64,000 nt of DNA from Pseudomonadota bacterium (GTDB lineage Bacteria; Desulfobacterota; Binatia; Binatales; Binataceae), in the NCBI GenBank assembly GCA_021324885.1, contig JAJPIF010000008.1, positions 43,077 to 107,076 of the forward strand, in the 5' to 3' direction. Position numbers and translations under genes: made by a program. The notes under the pieces were generated by a model that was not told the origin of the DNA, did not search any database, and saw only the letters and a list, made by a program, of their open reading frames with translations. This document shows positions 26,399 through 36,440 of the stretch, one piece after another. Every line of letters starts with the position of its first letter. The stretch's first letter is position 1.

Positions 26399-29300
26399 TC
26401 AAGCGCCAGGCAATTCGGCCGCCTGAATCTCCTGGTCGCGCTCCTGCTTGGTTACGAGATTGCGGCTGAAGATCGAATAGATTGCCGGCACCGCGAACAA
26501 CGTCATCAGCGTTGCCGCGAGCAAGCCCCCGATAACCGCTCTCCCCAGCGGAGCGTTTTGCTCGGAGCCGGCGCCCAAACCAATCGCCATGGGCAGCATC
26601 CCCAAAATCATCGCCAATGCGGTCATGATGATGGGACGCAGCCGGATCCGGCCGGCCTCAATGGCGGCGGCGATCGGACTATAGCCCTCCTCCCGCAGTT
26701 CATTGGCGAAGGTGATGAGCAGATTGCCATTGGCCACGCCCACGCCCACCGCCATGATCGCACCCATCAGCGATTCGACGTTGATGGTGGTTCCGGTAAT
26801 CACCAGCATCCAGAGCACGCCGGCCAACGCACCCGGCACCGCCATGGTAATGATAAACGGCTCCAGCCACGACTGGAAATTCGCCACCATCAGCAGGTAG
26901 ACAAGGATTATTGCGAGTATCAGACCCTCGCCCAGCGTGTTGAACGAAGAGTGCATCGCGGCGCTCTGACCGCGGATCACGATGTGAGTACCGGGCGGCA
27001 GCTTGCCAACAGAATCGATCGCGCGTTGAACGGCTGACGTCACCGCTCCCAAATCGCGGCCGGAAACGCCGCAATCCACATCGATGACGCGCTGCACCGT
27101 GTAATGCTCGATAAGCGCCGGATCCCAGGTACGTGTGAAAGTGGCGACGTTGCCCAGCAATTGCGGAGCTGCCACCTGCGCCCCGGCGCCATCGACGGAA
27201 GAGGATGTAGTGGTAAAGCCGGCGGTGCCCGCGGTAAGCGGTACGTTGGCCAGGGTTCCAATGGAGTGGATCAGGTGCTGCGGCATCTGGGCAATCACGT
27301 TGTAATTGACCCCCGAGCGCGGATCGAGCCAGAAATTGGGCTGTAGCAGACTGGCGCCGGAAAGCGATGCCAACAAACTGGAGGCGATTTGCTCCTGCGT
27401 GATGCCGAATTGCAGCGCCTTGGTCCGATCAACCTGCACCTTGTACGAAGGGTAGTCCTGAGGTTGGGCGATACGAATGTCCGAAACTCCGGGAATCCGC
27501 TTCATCCGGTTCATCAGGCGCAACGCAATATCATAGTCGGAAAGCAGATTGTTGCCCGAGATCTGCGCATCGATCGCGGCCGGCAATCCGAAATTGAGAA
27601 CCTGGCTGGTAATATCCGCGGCCTGGAAATAGGACGTGATGTTGGGATATTTAACCTCCAGCGTGCGGCGGATCCGGTTCTGATATATCCGGGTGGGATG
27701 GTGCGACGGCTTGAGTTGTATCAGTATGTCGGCGTCCTGCGGACCAATGCTGTCAGTCTGGTAAAACGCAAGGTTGTAGGAAACGGGCAAGCCTATATTG
27801 TCGCTGATCGAGTCCAATTCGTCGGCTGGAATCAGTGTCCGGATCGTCCTTTCGACGTTGTCCACCATCAGTTCCGAATGCTCGATCCGGGTGCCGGTCG
27901 GCATCCGCACATGCAGACGCATCATGCCGGCGTCAACTGTGGGGAAAAAATCCTCGCCGACGATCAACAGTAATGCCGCTGAAATAACGATAAAAATGCC
28001 CACGCAGGTCAGGGAAAATCCGCGGCGCGCGATGAATTTGGCCAGGCCGCCCCGGTAGCGCTCGCGCAGCCGCTCGAAGCCGCTTTCGAATTTACGCAGT
28101 CCCCGCGCCCATAGTCCGCGGCCGGTGATTTCCTGGTGCTGTTCGGGCAGCAGGTAGCGCGCCATCGTCGGCACCAGCGTGCGCGAGAGCAGGTACGAAG
28201 TGAGCATCGCGAACACTACCGCCAGCGCCAGCGGAGTGAACAGGAACCGTGCCACACCGGTAAGCAGGACCACCGGAAAAAAGACGATACAAATGGCCAG
28301 GGTGCCGACCGCCGTGGGCGTCGCGATCTGGCGGGCGCCGTCGAGAATCGCCACCAGCAGAGGTTTGCCCATAGCCTGGTTGCGGTGGATGTTTTCGATT
28401 TCGACCGTGGCGTCGTCCACCAGCATGCCGACGGCCAGAGCAATTCCGCCCAAGGTCATCGTGTTGATCGTCTGTCCTGACAGTTTGAGTCCCACGATCG
28501 CCGTCAGGATCGACAGCGGGATCGACGTGATCACGATCAGCATGCTGCGCGCCGAACCAAGGAATATCAGCACCATCAGCGCGACCAACGCCGCCGCCGT
28601 GACCGCCTCCTGAACCACGTCCCAAAGCGCCGCGCGCACAAACACCGACTGGTCGAAAGCCAGCTTCACCTTAAGTCCCTTGGGCGCGGTGGCGCGAATT
28701 TCCGGCAGCTTGGCTTTAACCGCGTCCACGACCGCCAGCGTCGAGGCGTCGGCGTGCTTGATGACCATCAGGTAAGTCGCCGGTCTGCCATCGACGCGTA
28801 CGACGTTGGTCTGCGGCTGATGGGTATCGGTTACGTTGGCGATATCCCCAAGGAGTACCGGCGCGCCGTTTACCCATTTGACCGGGAGCTGATTGAAATC
28901 CTTGACCCGCGGCACGCTCATGTTGATGTCGATGTTGTCTTCGTAGTTGCCCATCTTGGCGGTGCCTGACGGGATCACCACGTTCTGGGCATCCAGAGCG
29001 TTGCCGACATCGTAGGCCGACACGCTGTTGCCGTAGAGCAGGGTCGGATCGAGATTGACCATGATGGAACGCGACACGCCGCCCATCGGGGCGGGTGAAG
29101 AAAAGCCGGGAATGGTGAAGAGCTGGATGCGGATGAAGTTCAGGCCATAGTCAAACAGCCGCATGGTTGAAAGCGTGTCGCTGAATATATTTAACTGCGC
29201 CACCGGCACATTGGCCGCATTATACGAGATGATCTGGGGCGGTTCGGTGCCGCGCGGCAAAATAGTCAGGATAGTTTCGGAAACCGCGTTAATCTGCGAG

Positions 29301-29620
29301 ATGGCCGAGCCGATATCAACTCCGGGCTGGAAATAGACTTTGAGAATCCCCAAACCGTTTATTGACCTGGACTCGATATGCTCGATTCCATTGACGGTGG
29401 TGGAGTACGCGCGTTCGCTGATGAAGACCATCCGGCGCTCGACGTCAAACGCCGACAAGCCCGGATAGCTCCATACGACCAGCACGACCGGCAGGTTGAT
29501 GGCGGGGAAGATGTCGACGTTCATCAGCTCGAAGCTCAAAGTGCCGAGCACAAGCATCAGAAGCGCCATTACCGCGACCGAAAGCGGGCGGCGCAGAGCC
29601 AGTCGAACAATCCACATCAT
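26399..29620 (-). CDS. RND efflux pump permease (AcrB/HAE1-like)
   Basis: Proton-driven inner-membrane pump, 1073 aa, with twelve expected membrane helices and two large periplasmic loops (about 35-330 and 560-870). TM4 keeps the proton-relay Asp pair (GMLVDDATVEIENI, about residue 402). In TM10 the position of AcrB Lys940 (GLSAKN) reads GVGVANGN, so the conserved Lys is replaced by Ala. GGAGGG precedes the ATG. The adaptor gene follows in the operon. Substrates may be drugs, lipids or hydrophobic metabolites; the sequence does not tell. Confidence 0.92.
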   Translation of the reverse strand: MMWIVRLALRRPLSVAVMALLMLVLGTLSFELMNVDIFPAINLPVVLVVWSYPGLSAFDVERRMVFISERAYSTTVNGIEHIESRSINGLGILKVYFQPGVDIGSAISQINAVSETILTILPRGTEPPQIISYNAANVPVAQLNIFSDTLSTMRLFDYGLNFIRIQLFTIPGFSSPAPMGGVSRSIMVNLDPTLLYGNSVSAYDVGNALDAQNVVIPSGTAKMGNYEDNIDINMSVPRVKDFNQLPVKWVNGAPVLLGDIANVTDTHQPQTNVVRVDGRPATYLMVIKHADASTLAVVDAVKAKLPEIRATAPKGLKVKLAFDQSVFVRAALWDVVQEAVTAAALVALMVLIFLGSARSMLIVITSIPLSILTAIVGLKLSGQTINTMTLGGIALAVGMLVDDATVEIENIHRNQAMGKPLLVAILDGARQIATPTAVGTLAICIVFFPVVLLTGVARFLFTPLALAVVFAMLTSYLLSRTLVPTMARYLLPEQHQEITGRGLWARGLRKFESGFERLRERYRGGLAKFIARRGFSLTCVGIFIVISAALLLIVGEDFFPTVDAGMMRLHVRMPTGTRIEHSELMVDNVERTIRTLIPADELDSISDNIGLPVSYNLAFYQTDSIGPQDADILIQLKPSHHPTRIYQNRIRRTLEVKYPNITSYFQAADITSQVLNFGLPAAIDAQISGNNLLSDYDIALRLMNRMKRIPGVSDIRIAQPQDYPSYKVQVDRTKALQFGITQEQIASSLLASLSGASLLQPNFWLDPRSGVNYNVIAQMPQHLIHSIGTLANVPLTAGTAGFTTTSSSVDGAGAQVAAPQLLGNVATFTRTWDPALIEHYTVQRVIDVDCGVSGRDLGAVTSAVQRAIDSVGKLPPGTHIVIRGQSAAMHSSFNTLGEGLILAIILVYLLMVANFQSWLEPFIITMAVPGALAGVLWMLVITGTTINVESLMGAIMAVGVGVANGNLLITFANELREEGYSPIAAAIEAGRIRLRPIIMTALAMILGMLPMAIGLGAGSEQNAPLGRAVIGGLLAATLMTLFAVPAIYSIFSRNLVTKQERDQEIQAAELPGA

Positions 29621-29815
29621 AGCGGTAACCCTCCGGACGCTCTCAGGCCGGAGACGGAACTATCTATTTCGCGGCACAAGCCAGGTTATGGACTCGCCAG
29701 TCCATTTGAAGCTAAACCGGCACCACTTCTGAAGCAAGCAACATTTCCGGTGGGAACCCGGACCACGCCCGGGGCGAGCGGAAGACCGCCCAAAACAGCC
29801 AAACATGGTCCTGTG

Positions 29816-30253
29816 TTATCGTTTCGGCAGCACCACAATCGCCTTGCCCGGACAGGTTTTGGCGCCGGTCTGGTTCACCACGTTGACGTCGAGGTAAACG
29901 CGGTTTTCATTTTCTTCAGTCCGCTTTTCCGTCACCGTGCCGATTACGGTCAGGATGTCATTTTTTTGGTTGATAGCGCGGAATTCGCACTGAAGTTCGC
30001 GGATTTCCGCTTCGTCGCCCAGCCAGTCGCGCAATGCGTTGAGGATATAGGCGAAACGCAAATTGCCCATCCCGAAAGCGCCCTGCTCATTGCCGGCGGC
30101 GCGTCCCGCTTCGTCGTCCATGTGGATGTAAATGAATTCGTCATTGACGGCGGCATAGCGGTTCCAGTGCATGAAGTCGGTTTTGCGCGACCATGGGGGA
30201 ACTTGATCACCCACCTTGATGTCGTCGAAATAAACGTTGATTGCCATGGTCAT
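29816..30253 (-). CDS. MaoC-like / FAS1-type hot-dog dehydratase domain protein
   Basis: Hot-dog fold protein of about 145 aa with the FDDIKVGDQVPPW opening common to MaoC N-terminal-like dehydratases. The catalytic Asp-His pair typical of hydratase 2 enzymes is not clear, so it may bind CoA or ACP esters or pair with a second subunit. The ATG at 30253 overlaps the cobU stop as ATGA, which fixes the start and implies coupled translation; ATG 30247 is the alternative. A function in fatty-acid or CoA-ester metabolism is likely and has no obvious link to cobalamin. Confidence 0.75.
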   Translation of the reverse strand: MTMAINVYFDDIKVGDQVPPWSRKTDFMHWNRYAAVNDEFIYIHMDDEAGRAAGNEQGAFGMGNLRFAYILNALRDWLGDEAEIRELQCEFRAINQKNDILTVIGTVTEKRTEENENRVYLDVNVVNQTGAKTCPGKAIVVLPKR

Positions 30254-30780
30254 TTTACCCGCAGCGGATAGCCCGCAACCATCATTAGGATTCGATCGGC
30301 GGCGCGGCCGATGGTCTGATTGGTCCAACCTAGCAGGTCGCGAAAACGCCGGCCAACCGGGTCCATCGGCACCAGCCCCGAACCAACTTCGTCGCTGACC
30401 ACCAAAGCGCGGTATCGGGCCGCACCCAGTAGACGGGCAAGATTTTCGGACTCGGTCAGGATTGCATCGTCGCCGCGGCCCGCCGCCATCAGGTTGGAAA
30501 TCCACAAGGTCAGGCAATCGATAACGACAACGCCGGCGCCTGCGTCGAGCCGCTCCACCGCACGACAAAGCTGCAGCGGCTCTTCAATCGTTTGGAAGGC
30601 GGGAGGCCGCTGCCGCCGATGGTGGGCGATGCGCGCGCGCATCTCATCGTCGATCGGCTGCGCGGTGGCAATAAAATAGGCTTGCCCTTGCGCGGCCACC
30701 GTTTGCGCCAGGCTGAGGGCGCAGGAGCTTTTGCCGCTGCGGCTGCCGCCGGTGATCAGGATGAATCGACAGTCCGCCAT
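30250..30780 (-). CDS. cobU: adenosylcobinamide kinase / adenosylcobinamide-phosphate guanylyltransferase
   Basis: Phosphorylates adenosylcobinamide, then transfers GMP to give AdoCbi-GDP in late cobalamin assembly or salvage. The P-loop GGSRSGKS is at residues 11-18, the guanylylated His lies in the HHRRQRPPAF stretch near 54, and a second block VVSDEVGSGLVP follows. The ATG at 30780 gives 176 aa, the normal size; the frame's longer start overlaps glnE. It begins 13 bases after the glnE stop and overlaps the MaoC gene. No other cob genes are in the window, so it may serve salvage. Confidence 0.9.
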   Translation of the reverse strand: MADCRFILITGGSRSGKSSCALSLAQTVAAQGQAYFIATAQPIDDEMRARIAHHRRQRPPAFQTIEEPLQLCRAVERLDAGAGVVVIDCLTLWISNLMAAGRGDDAILTESENLARLLGAARYRALVVSDEVGSGLVPMDPVGRRFRDLLGWTNQTIGRAADRILMMVAGYPLRVK

Positions 30781-30793
30781 CGCTCCAGTGCTC

Positions 30794-33751
30794 TCAGCCG
30801 GCAGCGTCTGCCGAGGCCAGTTCAAGGTCGAAGCATCGCGTAAAGATTTCGCGCACAACTCGGCGCTGGCGGGCCACTTCATCGAGCAGTTCCTTTCCCG
30901 CCGAAGCGCCGTCAAACCCCATCCGGCGCGCTAGCGGCGTCAGCTTGTCGGAGCCGGTTGACAGTATCCAGGGTGACCGATCGGTCGCGATGCGCAGCCG
31001 CGTCTCCAGTCTTGACAGGAACTCGATGCCGCTTTGAAGTGCCGCACCGTCGGCTCGCCCAATCAGACCTTCGGCTATCAGCGCCGACAACAGCTCCGCG
31101 GTGCTTCGCCGCCTCAGGATGGAATGCCGCCATCCGTGGCGCAGCGCCATCATCTGGGTGAGGAATTCAATATCCACGATGCCGCCGGGACCGTATTTGA
31201 TATTGATCTCCTGGGGACTTTCCGAACCAAGCTCGCGTTCGATGCGCTGGCGCATCGCGGCGATTTCGGCTACCCCCTGCGCCGACAGACCCTGGCCGAA
31301 CACGAACTCCTGGCGCGCCTGCTCCACCTCGGCTGCCAGCCGCTGGTCACCGGCGACCACGCGGCCGCGAATCAGCGCCTGACGCTCCCAGGTGGCGGAA
31401 CTGGTTCGATGGTATTCGCGAAAGCTTTCCAGCGAGGCGACCAACGGTCCGGAATTGCCCGATGGACGCAGCCGCAAGTCGATTTTGTACGCGTAACCCT
31501 CTCGCGTGCGCGATTCCAGAATCGAGATCAGCTTCTGCACGATACGCGGCGCGGCCTCGCGCCCGGCACTATCGGCCGGTCCTGATTCGCGGTAAACGAA
31601 TATCAGGTCGAGGTCGGAATTGTAGGACATTTCACGCGAACCCAGACGTCCCATCGCGAGCGCGCAAAGCGGCAGGCCGCGGGCCGCTGGAAATCGCTGC
31701 GCGACCTCAGCCCGCGCCATCTCCAGCGCCTGCTTGAGCACGGTCTCGGCCAGCAGCGTCAACTCCGTTTGTACCTCGGAGAGCTCCAATTGGCCGGCGA
31801 GGTCGGCGATCGCGATGCGCAGGAACTCCTGATGCCGAAAGCTGCGCAATGCATCCAGGCGGCTTTCCAAATCGGGACTGTGGGCGAGCAATTCCGCCAG
31901 TTCCTGGTTCAGTTCGATGGCGGCGCGGCGCAAGCGCGCCAAATCCGATCGCACCAGCACATCGAGCATGTCGGGATGGCGTATGAACAGCGTGGAAAGA
32001 TATTGGCTGGAGGTGAACAACCGCAGCAGAACGCGGCGGGTCGCGGGATGCTGTTCGAGCAGGGAAAGGAAAGAGGTACGTGCCCCGATCGCCGCGATGA
32101 ACGCCGCCAGGTTCATCAAACCCAGGTCAGGGTTTGACTGCTTGCTGATTTCTTCCAGCAGCAGTGGTCCCAGACTTTCCAGCAGCTCCCGCCGCCGCGG
32201 ACTGGCCAGCCCATGCGCGGGGCCGCGCGCCAACAGCAGGAGATGATGGGCGCTTTCCTCCGGATGCGCAAAGCCCAGCTCGCGCAGGTGCGGCGCCGAA
32301 CCCAGGGGATCAAGCGCGGTCTGCCATGCCCGGTTGGCGGCATCGGAGCAGGGGAGCCGTCCACGGTCCTCGGCCGACGCCAACAGCTCATTGAACAGGC
32401 CCGCGATCAGGTTGCGATGTTGTTCCAGTACCGAACGCAGCAGAGCCACGGACCTGGGCTCCTTGCCCAGACCCATCCGCGCGGCGAGCTGGCGCATCCC
32501 GCTGTCGGAGGTCGGCAGATTATGGGTTTGCAACGCAGACACCATCTGCAGCTTGTGTTCGACGTCGCGCAGGAAAAGGTAGGCGGCGGACAGTTGGCGT
32601 GCTCGCGAACCAGCCAGGTAGCCGCAGGTCTCCAACTGTTGGATAGCAGCCAGGGTTTGCGGGCGGCGCAGCCGCGGATCGCGTCCGCCATAGACCAGCG
32701 TGAGGGCCTGAACGATGAATTCCAGTTCGCGAATACCGCCGCGGCCCAGCTTGATGTTCTGCTCAATCAGCGCCGGCGAACGCAGCTCGCGTTCGATCTG
32801 CTGTTTCATTGCGCGCAACTGCCGGAGGGTTTCGAAATCGAGGTAGCGCCGATATATGAAATGACTCAGCTCGCCCAGCAGTTCGCGCCCCAATTCGATT
32901 TGCCCCGCTACCGGCCGAGCGCGCAAAAGCGCGGCGCGTTCCCAGGTCTGGCCAAAACTCTGGTAAAAGCTCAGCGCGCTTTCCAGCGACGCCGCCAGAG
33001 GCGCACGGCTGCCCCCCGGCCGCAACCGAAGATCCACGCGGAAAGCGCCGCGGAGCAGCTCACTGACCAGTTCACCCAGCCGCGCCGCCGCCATCGCGGC
33101 CTGCGCCGACCCCCCGTCAAAGATGTATGCGAGGTCCACGTCGGAACTGAGATTGAGTTCCTTAACCCCGAGCTTGCCCAGGGCCAACACGCAAAATGCT
33201 CTCAGATCCGGGCGAAAACCGTTGAGCAGAGCATCAGCGGCCCTGACTGCCTCGCGGATGCATTCGTCGGCCAGACGCGACATCAAGGCCATGGTCTCCG
33301 CAACCTCCAGGCGTCCGAGGCTGTCGGCGATTATCAAACGGGCGAAAATGTCCTGCTTGAAGGAGGCCAGCTCCTGCGAGGTGCGCGCTCGCTCAAATGG
33401 GGCCGCAAGCTGGAGCTTGATAGCGCCCTCCAGGGTGTGCGCGTTCACGCGGCGGATCGATTGAAATTGTTCCACCCAGTCCGCCTGTGCGCATAACCAG
33501 GCACCGGCGATTTCCGAGCACCCAAGGCAGAAAATCAGGTCGGCCGCCACGTGTTCATCGTCAAGAACCCGGCGCAACACCGATGACGACCGCTCGGCTA
33601 ATTTCAGCAGCGCCACCATCGCCATCCGCTCGTCTGGCGAGCGCTGGACGACCAGCTGAATCGCGCTGCTGGCAGCTTCGCCGCCGGTGAGCGCGGCCAG
33701 CCGAACCCCAAGGCCTTGCAGCTCGGGGTTTAACACTGGGCTGACGGACAT
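30794..33751 (-). CDS. glnE: bifunctional glutamine synthetase adenylyltransferase / deadenylase
   Basis: Adjusts glutamine synthetase activity by adding or removing AMP on a tyrosine, controlled by PII. Two nucleotidyltransferase domains are present. The N-terminal deadenylase carries SSDVDLAYIF near residue 204 and the C-terminal adenylylase carries NSDLDLIFVY near residue 714, each with the paired catalytic Asp. Each is followed by a helical GlnD-PII-uridylyltransferase-like domain. At 985 aa the length is typical. It leads an operon with cobU and a MaoC gene. glnD, its regulator partner, lies at the right end of the window. Confidence 0.95.
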   Translation of the reverse strand: MSVSPVLNPELQGLGVRLAALTGGEAASSAIQLVVQRSPDERMAMVALLKLAERSSSVLRRVLDDEHVAADLIFCLGCSEIAGAWLCAQADWVEQFQSIRRVNAHTLEGAIKLQLAAPFERARTSQELASFKQDIFARLIIADSLGRLEVAETMALMSRLADECIREAVRAADALLNGFRPDLRAFCVLALGKLGVKELNLSSDVDLAYIFDGGSAQAAMAAARLGELVSELLRGAFRVDLRLRPGGSRAPLAASLESALSFYQSFGQTWERAALLRARPVAGQIELGRELLGELSHFIYRRYLDFETLRQLRAMKQQIERELRSPALIEQNIKLGRGGIRELEFIVQALTLVYGGRDPRLRRPQTLAAIQQLETCGYLAGSRARQLSAAYLFLRDVEHKLQMVSALQTHNLPTSDSGMRQLAARMGLGKEPRSVALLRSVLEQHRNLIAGLFNELLASAEDRGRLPCSDAANRAWQTALDPLGSAPHLRELGFAHPEESAHHLLLLARGPAHGLASPRRRELLESLGPLLLEEISKQSNPDLGLMNLAAFIAAIGARTSFLSLLEQHPATRRVLLRLFTSSQYLSTLFIRHPDMLDVLVRSDLARLRRAAIELNQELAELLAHSPDLESRLDALRSFRHQEFLRIAIADLAGQLELSEVQTELTLLAETVLKQALEMARAEVAQRFPAARGLPLCALAMGRLGSREMSYNSDLDLIFVYRESGPADSAGREAAPRIVQKLISILESRTREGYAYKIDLRLRPSGNSGPLVASLESFREYHRTSSATWERQALIRGRVVAGDQRLAAEVEQARQEFVFGQGLSAQGVAEIAAMRQRIERELGSESPQEINIKYGPGGIVDIEFLTQMMALRHGWRHSILRRRSTAELLSALIAEGLIGRADGAALQSGIEFLSRLETRLRIATDRSPWILSTGSDKLTPLARRMGFDGASAGKELLDEVARQRRVVREIFTRCFDLELASADAAG

Positions 33752-33901
33752 CGATTGGGCTCCGATTCGCGTTCCGCTGATGCAAGAACGATGCAGCGGT
33801 CAGGCAAACATCAATGCCCTGATTATAGTGCAGGGCCGCGATTAGGCGAGCGTCCCCCTCAAGAGCCGCTTAAAAAGGTTTCACAAATTGGTAGAAAAAG
33901 A

Positions 33902-34005
33902 GGCGCATTCGGATGCGCCCGTGGCCCCGCCCGCCGATTATTGTACACGCAACCGCTTCGCTAATGAGCGTTTTGCGCTATTCGCGCCTCAGCTTCGCCT
34001 GAGGC
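33902..34005. repeat. two small hairpins downstream of the lytic transglycosylase gene
   Basis: One has 7-bp arms GGCGCAT/ATGCGCC around a TCGG loop (33902-33919). The other has 7-bp arms GCCTCAG/CTGAGGC (33986-34005). They lie past the stop of the minus-strand gene at 34032 and may help end or stabilise its transcript. Neither has a T-run. Confidence 0.4.
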
Positions 34006-34031
34006 CGTCCAACCCAAAGGTGAAGCCGCGC

Positions 34032-35195
34032 TCACGCGCTGCGCAGATGCCGACGCGATCGGGGGTGATAAATGGCATGGCGCAAATGATGTCTGCCGCC
34101 GCGCGAACCCACCCAAACACGCCTTACCGAATGGTAATAATGGTGCCGCGAAACGAAGTGAGTTCGGTAAACCCGCGGCGGCGGCTCTTCCTCGGCATAA
34201 TCAGGGACTTCCTGGTCGATTCCGGGGAAGTAGGAATCGCGATACTTGTAGACCTGAACCGCCGCGAGGAATTCGGGATAGTAATTTTTGCTGGCGAAGC
34301 CAAAATGCGGACCGTCAAACCGCCGCAGGATTTCGCAGTAGTCACCGCCGCCGGTGGCGTCCACCGCCTGCATCATCCCACCGGTTCCATAATTGTAGGC
34401 AGTGATCGCCAGCGGCCAGCTCCCGAGCAGTTCGTGGTTGTGAAGCAAAAGCTCAGCCGCCGCTTCGGTCGCTTTGCTCGGATCGAGGCGATCGTCGTGA
34501 TGCCTCGTTATCGTCATGTACTCCTTACCAGTGGAGCGCGTGAACTGCCAGATCCCCATCGCACCCGCCTTTGAGCACGCGTAGCGATGGAAACCCGATT
34601 CGACGGTGGGCAACAGCGCCAGCTCTTCGGGCAATCCGAATGAATGGAAAACCTCCTGGATGCGCGGCAGGTACAGGCGCGCGCGCACCAGCGTCTCGCG
34701 GAACCTCTCCGCCATCCCCTGCTGGACACGCAGATTTTGCGCTGCGGCGGCATAATTCGGATTGCGCTCGCCCTTGAACAAGTTGGCCACCCGCTGTTCC
34801 TCGAAAGTGGATGGCGCATGGCCCTCAGCAAGCCGGTTGAGTATGTCGCTGTATTTGGTCTTTAGATAAGTATTGGCCCATTGCACATCGTCCTTGGTGG
34901 GATTTCCTTCACCCGGAATGTGTAGGACCTGGTAAATCCTGGTGAGATCGTCCTTGTCATGGACGATGAAATCGCGGATCGAATAGCTCGAGAAGACATC
35001 AACCCAGAACTTGATATTGGGTTCAATCGAGGCCGGCCTGGGGAACACCGCGGCCGGTTGCTGAACAACCACCGCTTCAGCCCGTGCCATACCGGACAAA
35101 AACCCGAACAGGAACAGGGATAAATAAAACGGGAAAGCCCGGTACGTCACCCGAGTTCGGCCAAAATAACCTCGATGCTCCCTTCTGGCTTCCAT
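34032..35195 (-). CDS. lytic transglycosylase (SLT/MltD-like)
   Basis: Periplasmic muramidase-type enzyme that cleaves peptidoglycan to 1,6-anhydro products. A signal segment (YLSLFLFGFLSGMARA) lies at about residues 22-40 from ATG 35195. The SLT domain starts at IQEVFHSFGLPEELALLPTVESGF, with Glu (VESGF, about residue 199) as catalytic acid. KAGAMGIWQFTRSTGKEY and AYNYGTGG follow in family order. The C-terminus has a His/Arg-rich tail and no LysM repeats, unlike full MltD. Alternative start at 35216. It stands alone between glnE and pyrF. Confidence 0.88.
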   Translation of the reverse strand: MEARREHRGYFGRTRVTYRAFPFYLSLFLFGFLSGMARAEAVVVQQPAAVFPRPASIEPNIKFWVDVFSSYSIRDFIVHDKDDLTRIYQVLHIPGEGNPTKDDVQWANTYLKTKYSDILNRLAEGHAPSTFEEQRVANLFKGERNPNYAAAAQNLRVQQGMAERFRETLVRARLYLPRIQEVFHSFGLPEELALLPTVESGFHRYACSKAGAMGIWQFTRSTGKEYMTITRHHDDRLDPSKATEAAAELLLHNHELLGSWPLAITAYNYGTGGMMQAVDATGGGDYCEILRRFDGPHFGFASKNYYPEFLAAVQVYKYRDSYFPGIDQEVPDYAEEEPPPRVYRTHFVSRHHYYHSVRRVWVGSRGGRHHLRHAIYHPRSRRHLRSA

Positions 35196-35353
35196 CAACC
35201 CGCCACCCCGACTCAAGAATAAAGCACGATCGCTTGTAGCCTCACCGACCGAAATAAGTCAAGCTTTGCCCAACTCCAGCCACAATGGTTGGCCACAGTC
35301 AGCAATGAGGTCTCGGACGAAGAAATCACGAAACGTGTCTGGCCACAGCGCCG

Positions 35354-36217
35354 CTAATGGCGAATACGCGCGGCCAAAGCGAGATTGAGTTCATCGCGCA
35401 TCGCCGCCGCCGCCCGTCTTGCCGCTGCTATGAAATTTTCACCCTCAACGCGCGACGCGTACATGAGGCTGCGGCTTGCGTTCACGATCACGCCGAGTCC
35501 GTCCGCCCGCGCTGACGCTACCGCCTCTTCGGCGCTGGCCCCCTGAGCCCCGAAACCGGGCGCCAGTACGATTGCAGCAGGCATCAACTCGCGCGCCCTG
35601 ACGGCCTGATCAGGATAGGTCGCTCCGATAACCGCTCCCACCGAACTCAGGCCCGAACTCCCGATGAAATCGCTTCCCCATCCGGCCACCCTTGCCGCTA
35701 CCGACTCCCACACGGGACGGCCTCCGGCCGTCAGGTCCTGGAACTCGCCGGATGAAGGATTGGAGGTTTTTACCAGCACGAACACGCCGCGCCCATTGCG
35801 CACCCGGGCGATGAAAGGAGCGAGAGCGTCGCTGCCCATGTATGGATTGACGGTGACGGCGTCGCAGGCAAAATCTCCACCGCCCACAAAAGCCTCGGCA
35901 TAAGCCGCGGAGGTGCTGCCGATGTCACCACGCTTGCCGTCGGCGATCGTAAGGAGTCCGCGGCTGCGGGCAAAACGCACAACTTCAACGAATGCAGCCA
36001 TACCGGCTATCCCGCGGGCTTCGAAAAAAGCGAGTTGAGGTTTGATTGCGACCACGAATTCGGCGCACGCTTCGATGATTTCGCAGCAAAAGCGCGTCAG
36101 GGTGGTGTCCGCCGGAATGCCAGGCGCGCCGGGCCTATCCAGTTGCGGATCGACGCCGAGGACCAACAGTGTGCGCTTTTGCTTTTGCGCATCCACAAGC
36201 CGGTCGGCGAATTCCAT
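35354..36217 (-). CDS. pyrF: orotidine 5'-phosphate decarboxylase (type 2)
   Basis: Final step of UMP synthesis. The active-site block TIADGKRGDIGST (near residue 90) holds the Lys and Asp residues; VTVNPYMGSDALAPF and the phosphate-binding VNASRSLMYAS strand follow. The length (287 aa from ATG 36217) and the DGKRGDIGSTSAAYA form mark the type 2 subfamily found in actinobacteria, Myxococcus and relatives. The frame's earlier ATG at 36292 adds 25 atypical residues and is not preferred. Monocistronic. Confidence 0.93.
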   Translation of the reverse strand: MEFADRLVDAQKQKRTLLVLGVDPQLDRPGAPGIPADTTLTRFCCEIIEACAEFVVAIKPQLAFFEARGIAGMAAFVEVVRFARSRGLLTIADGKRGDIGSTSAAYAEAFVGGGDFACDAVTVNPYMGSDALAPFIARVRNGRGVFVLVKTSNPSSGEFQDLTAGGRPVWESVAARVAGWGSDFIGSSGLSSVGAVIGATYPDQAVRARELMPAAIVLAPGFGAQGASAEEAVASARADGLGVIVNASRSLMYASRVEGENFIAAARRAAAAMRDELNLALAARIRH

Positions 36218-36440
36218 GGCCGCAAGCTTACCTTCGGCAATTCCCGGAAGCCATGAGCAGCGGGTAGGAGCGGCGTCAGGATGCGTCTGCACAGCGACGC
36301 GCCCTGTTCATAATCGGACGGCGGGCCGGAAATGCGGTTGGCAATTTTGCAACTAATAATGTAGGAAGAAGTCAGATTACATCAGGTAGGAAAGGGCTAA
36401 GCATCGTTCAGTTCAGAAATTTGCTGGGAGGGATGGTCAG

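Noticed and set aside
32213..33496. 427-codon plus-strand frame inside glnE
   Set aside because: Antisense to conserved GlnE domains, without motifs or a ribosome binding site.
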